Source of the DNA: Kiritimatiellota bacterium
Lineage (GTDB): Bacteria > Verrucomicrobiota > Kiritimatiellia > JAAZAB01
Direction of reading: 5' to 3'
Length of the DNA stretch: 10,000 nt
Assembly (NCBI GenBank): GCA_008636095.1
Contig: VSJD01000337.1
Location: 1-10,000 of the forward strand
How positions within the stretch are numbered: position 1 is the stretch's first letter; the number at the start of each line of letters is the position of its first letter. Position numbers and translations under genes: made by a program. The notes below the pieces were generated by a model, which worked only from the letters and a program-made list of their open reading frames with translations, searched no databases and was not told the DNA's origin. Below are positions 7,669 through 10,000 of the stretch, piece after piece.

Positions 7669-7673
7669 CTCCC
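7669..7673 (-). promoter_or_regulatory. Ribosome binding site of the barrel gene
   Basis: On the minus strand GGGAG precedes ATG 7662 with a 6-base spacer. It is the clearest Shine-Dalgarno in the window and decides the start of the barrel gene. Confidence 0.75.
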
Positions 7674-7681
7674 TGCCCGTC

Positions 7682-7745
7682 CCCCTACCCAACCGTGGTT
7701 GCACCCAAAATGTGGCACAAATATATAGGCATTACAAACCAAAAG
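7682..7745 (-). promoter_or_regulatory. 64-bp leader element, copy A (upstream of barrel gene)
   Basis: This copy matches 8990-9053 at 56 of 64 positions with no gaps; seven of the eight differences are transitions. The first 21 bases (7682-7702) are identical in both copies and contain the dyad CAACC-GT-GGTTG (7690-7701). Read on the minus strand it ends 9 bases before the barrel gene's GGGAG. A possible promoter straddles its outer edge: TTGCTC, 17 bases, then TATATA. An operator or shared 5' leader is inferred from the duplication and placement. Confidence 0.6.
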
Positions 7746-7770
7746 AGCAACGGATAGGTAATGATTACGC

Positions 7771-7820
7771 GGTGTTCGGAGGCGCTTGACGCCACAGGAA
7801 CTGCTGCCGCCCCGAACACC
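7771..7820. repeat. 9-bp perfect inverted repeat after the esterase gene
   Basis: GGTGTTCGG (7771-7779) and CCGAACACC (7812-7820) are exact complements separated by 32 bases. A small GGCG...CGCC stem (7781-7784 with 7790-7793) is nested inside. It begins 5 bases past the esterase stop on the minus strand. No U tract follows, so it is not a standard intrinsic terminator; it could stabilise the 3' end. A perfect 11-base palindrome, GTAATGATTAC (7758-7768), lies beside it. Confidence 0.6.
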
Positions 7821-7824
7821 ACTC

Positions 7825-8928
7825 TCACCGTAGCACCAGTCGGCGAATCAGTGGTTCCAGAACTTCGACCATTCGAAAAAATCCCAGGTCAGTCGCATGC
7901 ACGCCATCCACCGTGCATTCGTCGCCATCTTCGCCCAATAACGATCGGCCGTCGAGGAAATGGATATGCCGATCGCCCTGTTTTTGCCGGCGTTCCACCA
8001 GATGCCTCTGAAAATTCATGCGTTTTTTGCGCAAGCGCTCGTTTTCCGAATCCGCCCAGTCCCGCGCAAAGCGAATGCGCGAGATAAGGAGGAGCGGCGT
8101 TTTCGGATGCGCGGCCCGCAGGATATTGATGAATTCCGGCAGGCGATTTTCCAGGATGTTGTCCGAGCAGTTGGCGTCGCAATCCACGACCAACAGAGCA
8201 GGATCGGGAATAGTTGCGATTGTGCGGGCGACTTCCGGTTCGGCCTGGCCGCTGCCGGAAAATCCGAGGTTGATCACTTCCGCATTCAGCCGCCGACTCA
8301 GGATATTGGCGAAGGCCATGCCCGGACGCGCCGCGCAACCGCCTTGGGTGATGGAAGTTCCATAAATAACAATCGGTTGGCGAATCGCGAATGGGGGCGG
8401 CGCCTTGATCAGGGCCGCAGCTTCCAAGCCGATCCGAAGCTTACGAACTCCCTGATACAAGGGGAAATTAATCGTAAAGATCCGCCACCGGATTTGCGTG
8501 TTCTGGAAAAGTATAACCTCGCAGGCTTGGTCCTTGACCGCGAAGCGAGTCACGGCCAGGAAACGCTGTTGTCTTGGCGGCCCGACATACACGTCAAAAC
8601 CGCGGGATCCGGTCGGCGCCATGTGGTCCATCGTATCGGTACCGGTTAACTCCACATCCAGCTTGAGTATCCGGCTGTTCGTCGTAAAGCTCACCTGGCC
8701 CCCGGCGGTATTATTGGCCAGATCGTCCACGGCTTTCGGTAGAGGGTCTGCAGGTTTCAGGGGCAATCTCCGATACATCCGGTCCTGCGCATACCAGGCG
8801 AATCCCGAAAGACGTAAAGGCACACGGTCGGGGCGATGCCAGACCACCGGCACTTTCGCGGGATCTGTTGATGCTTGAAGCCTGCGCGCCGCACGGGGCT
8901 TGGCTGGAGAACGTTTTGTTGAAGTCAT
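7825..8928 (-). CDS. SGNH/GDSL-type esterase with N-terminal GxDLY domain
   Basis: The 367-residue product has two parts. Residues about 37-175 form the beta-rich N-terminal domain of this family, opening with LSGFAWYAQDRMYRRLP and containing GFDVYVG (110-116), a version of the GxDLY motif. Residues about 184-367 form the SGNH hydrolase: block I GTSITQGG with catalytic Ser192, block II NLGFSGSG with oxyanion Gly, block III DCDAN with Asn253, and block V DGVHATDLG with Asp341 and His344. The catalytic set is complete. Relatives are esterases, often acting on acetylated glycans, so removal of O-acetyl groups from polysaccharide is a plausible but unproven role. The N-terminus is basic and has no clear signal peptide, so cytoplasmic location is possible. 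ATG 8926-8928 lacks a good Shine-Dalgarno, but the domain begins near residue 37, so the start must lie in this region. A copy of the 64-bp leader element lies 61 bases upstream. Confidence 0.88.
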   Translation of the reverse strand: MTSTKRSPAKPRAARRLQASTDPAKVPVVWHRPDRVPLRLSGFAWYAQDRMYRRLPLKPADPLPKAVDDLANNTAGGQVSFTTNSRILKLDVELTGTDTMDHMAPTGSRGFDVYVGPPRQQRFLAVTRFAVKDQACEVILFQNTQIRWRIFTINFPLYQGVRKLRIGLEAAALIKAPPPFAIRQPIVIYGTSITQGGCAARPGMAFANILSRRLNAEVINLGFSGSGQAEPEVARTIATIPDPALLVVDCDANCSDNILENRLPEFINILRAAHPKTPLLLISRIRFARDWADSENERLRKKRMNFQRHLVERRQKQGDRHIHFLDGRSLLGEDGDECTVDGVHATDLGFFRMVEVLEPLIRRLVLR

Positions 8929-8989
8929 TGGGGTAGTTCTGATCCTGTTAAATACCGGTCATTAAGGTCCAACAATAGATGGGATCAAT

Positions 8990-9053
8990 CCCCTACCCAA
9001 CCGTGGTTGCGCTCAAAATGTTGCACAAATACATGGACATTACAAATCAAAAA
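8990..9053 (-). promoter_or_regulatory. 64-bp leader element, copy B (upstream of esterase gene)
   Basis: This is the second copy of the element at 7682-7745, in the same orientation relative to its downstream gene. The CAACC-GT-GGTTG dyad is at 8998-9009. Its inner edge touches another short inverted repeat, GGGAT-CA-ATCCC (8981-8992). The TATA-rich part of copy A reads CATGTAT here on the minus strand, so if it is a promoter the -10 is weaker. Sequence outside the 64 bp does not match between the two sites. Confidence 0.6.
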
Positions 9054-9076
9054 GGCAGAGCCACAGACGTCAGAGA

Positions 9077-9164
9077 TCAGAGGTCAGAAAATCAAAAGAA
9101 TGAGCGGCTTTTTTGAGTCATGCAATTGACTCGATTAACTAAACCGCTGACTTCTGACCTCTGA
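9077..9164. repeat. Large nested inverted repeat after lepB
   Basis: A 13-bp perfect arm pair, 9077-9089 with 9152-9164 (CAGAGGTCAGAA and its complement plus one base), encloses GCGG (9104-9107) with CCGC (9144-9147) and a central GAGTCA-TGCAAT-TGACTC hairpin (9115-9132). The right arm is a short tandem of TGACYTC-type units (9148-9170). An intrinsic terminator is unlikely: on the lepB strand the central hairpin is followed by A residues, not U. It may be a dispersed palindromic repeat or a transcript 3'-end structure. Confidence 0.65.
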
Positions 9165-9185
9165 CTTCTGGTACTCTTCATTCAG

Positions 9186-10000
9186 TCAGTCCGCCATTCC
9201 CCAGCGGCGGGACAAGGGCCAATAAATAAAAAAGGCCGGGCCGACCAGGTTAGCGCGTTTTACGGGACCCCAGTACCGGCTGTCCAGGCTATTGCGCTGG
9301 TTATCCCCGCAGGCAAAAAACTGGTCTTTCGCCAATTGCACACGGTTGTTGTGACTGGCCAGATAATTTCCCGTTTGTTGATAGCCGTCATAACCAAACT
9401 GGCGCGTCTCGATCCGGGCAATGCCCGAAGGTTGCATCATTTTTTTGCCGTTAATGTAAAGAAATGGGGTTTCAATGCCGAGGATTTCACCGGGTAGTCC
9501 CACCATGCGCTTGACATAATGCTCATTTTGCTTGATCTGTGGATGTTCAATTCCATTGGTTCTGAATACCATGATTTCACCCCGCTGGGGCTTGCGAAAG
9601 TTCCATCCCACTTTATTAACAAAAATATGATCCCCCGCCATGCGTACGCCGGACGCCAGTAATTGCCCCCGAACTACCATGTCCCCATTGGATACATGGT
9701 CAGTCATGTGCTCGAAAACCCGGTGGACCAGTCCGTTGACAACGAACAGGCGTTCCTGGTTCGTATCCACGATCTGCACCGTGCCGGAGGTCTGAGACCT
9801 GATTTCCACATACCACGAACCGAAGACCAGCCACTTGGCCAACCGCAAAGGCGTACGGTCAAACCAGTCGGGTTTATCCTGTGGCCCGTAATGGATGCCA
9901 CACAGCGTAGGATACATGGAGGATGTGGGAATCTTGAACGGCTGTACGAAATAAGTCCGGAATGCCATGGCCACGGCCAGCGCCACCACGATAATTTCCA
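9186..10000 (-). CDS. lepB: Signal peptidase I, N-terminus beyond the window
   Basis: This integral inner-membrane protease cuts signal peptides from exported proteins. About 270 residues are visible; the frame remains open to the right edge, so the true start lies outside. The membrane segment EIIVVALAVAMAF leads straight into the catalytic serine motif IPTSSMYPTL (Ser codon at 9918-9920). Further on are GDHIFVNKVGWNFRKPQRGEIMVF, the general-base motif YVKRMVGLPGE (Lys codon at 9510-9512) and GDNQRNSLDSRYWGPV, so the Ser/Lys dyad is complete. Between the serine box and GDHIFVNK there are about 90 residues where many bacterial enzymes have about 10; this insert includes VEIRSQTSGTVQIVD and RLFVVNGLVHRVFE. 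The gene precedes the esterase on the same strand but is separated from it by 257 bases holding an inverted repeat and leader copy B. Its job fits the exported products encoded nearby. Confidence 0.96.
   Translation of the reverse strand, partial: EIIVVALAVAMAFRTYFVQPFKIPTSSMYPTLCGIHYGPQDKPDWFDRTPLRLAKWLVFGSWYVEIRSQTSGTVQIVDTNQERLFVVNGLVHRVFEHMTDHVSNGDMVVRGQLLASGVRMAGDHIFVNKVGWNFRKPQRGEIMVFRTNGIEHPQIKQNEHYVKRMVGLPGEILGIETPFLYINGKKMMQPSGIARIETRQFGYDGYQQTGNYLASHNNRVQLAKDQFFACGDNQRNSLDSRYWGPVKRANLVGPAFFIYWPLSRRWGMAD

Noticed and set aside
7663..7704. GTG 7704 as an earlier start of the barrel gene
   Set aside because: It lies inside the 64-bp leader repeat and would place 14 residues before a normal signal peptide. 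ATG 7662 has a strong Shine-Dalgarno.
7711..7731. Sigma-54 promoter suggested by TGGCAC in leader copy A
   Set aside because: The matching -12 TTGCA element is absent at the required spacing, the motif is on the plus strand away from any plus-strand gene, and copy B reads TTGCAC instead.
7771..7820. Integron attC site
   Set aside because: The arms lack the GTTRRRY/RYYYAAC core motifs and no integrase or cassette array is present.
7960..8649. 229-residue plus-strand frame opposite the esterase gene
   Set aside because: The minus strand carries a complete SGNH catalytic set and a GxDLY domain across the same DNA. The plus frame shows no recognisable motif.

Overview
The window looks like chromosomal DNA from a bacterium of the Planctomycetes-Verrucomicrobia-Chlamydiae group, most likely Verrucomicrobiota, Kiritimatiellota or Lentisphaerota. 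This placement is inference from gene content: a giant mosaic surface protein with BACON-like, choice-of-anchor Q, FN3 and FG-GAP modules, a CT398-like zinc-ribbon coiled-coil protein, a GspC-like secretion protein and a GxDLY/SGNH esterase. The envelope genes indicate a Gram-negative cell plan. No 16S rRNA gene or other strong taxonomic marker is present.

Layout. Positions 3-4496 (+) hold the 3' part of a very large secreted repeat protein that enters from the left edge. After an 11-base gap comes a zinc-ribbon coiled-coil gene (4508-5227, +). Its last codons appear to carry the promoter of the RNase P RNA gene (about 5250-5765, +), which has all the bacterial conserved blocks plus an unusual insertion near its 3' end. 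A GspC-like gene (5778-6701, +) starts about 15 bases after the RNA, with no visible terminator between them. From 6702 the organisation changes to convergent and then minus-strand: a small signal-peptide-bearing outer-membrane barrel protein (6907-7662, -), an SGNH/GDSL esterase (7825-8928, -) and signal peptidase I (lepB, 9186 to beyond 10000, -), truncated by the right edge.

Shared theme. Most of the proteins belong to the envelope and export: a secreted giant, a type II secretion inner-membrane component, an outer-membrane barrel, a carbohydrate esterase and the peptidase that removes signal peptides. I see no defence system, CRISPR array, transposase or tRNA. I do not see a clearly new multi-gene system. 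The most interesting signals are non-coding. A 64-bp element with a CAACC-GT-GGTTG dyad occurs twice, each time in the same orientation upstream of a minus-strand gene. There are small palindromic insertions, one inside rnpB and one in frame inside the GspC-like gene. Two large inverted repeats lie between the minus-strand genes. The giant gene also shows a sharp switch in strand G/C bias along its length.
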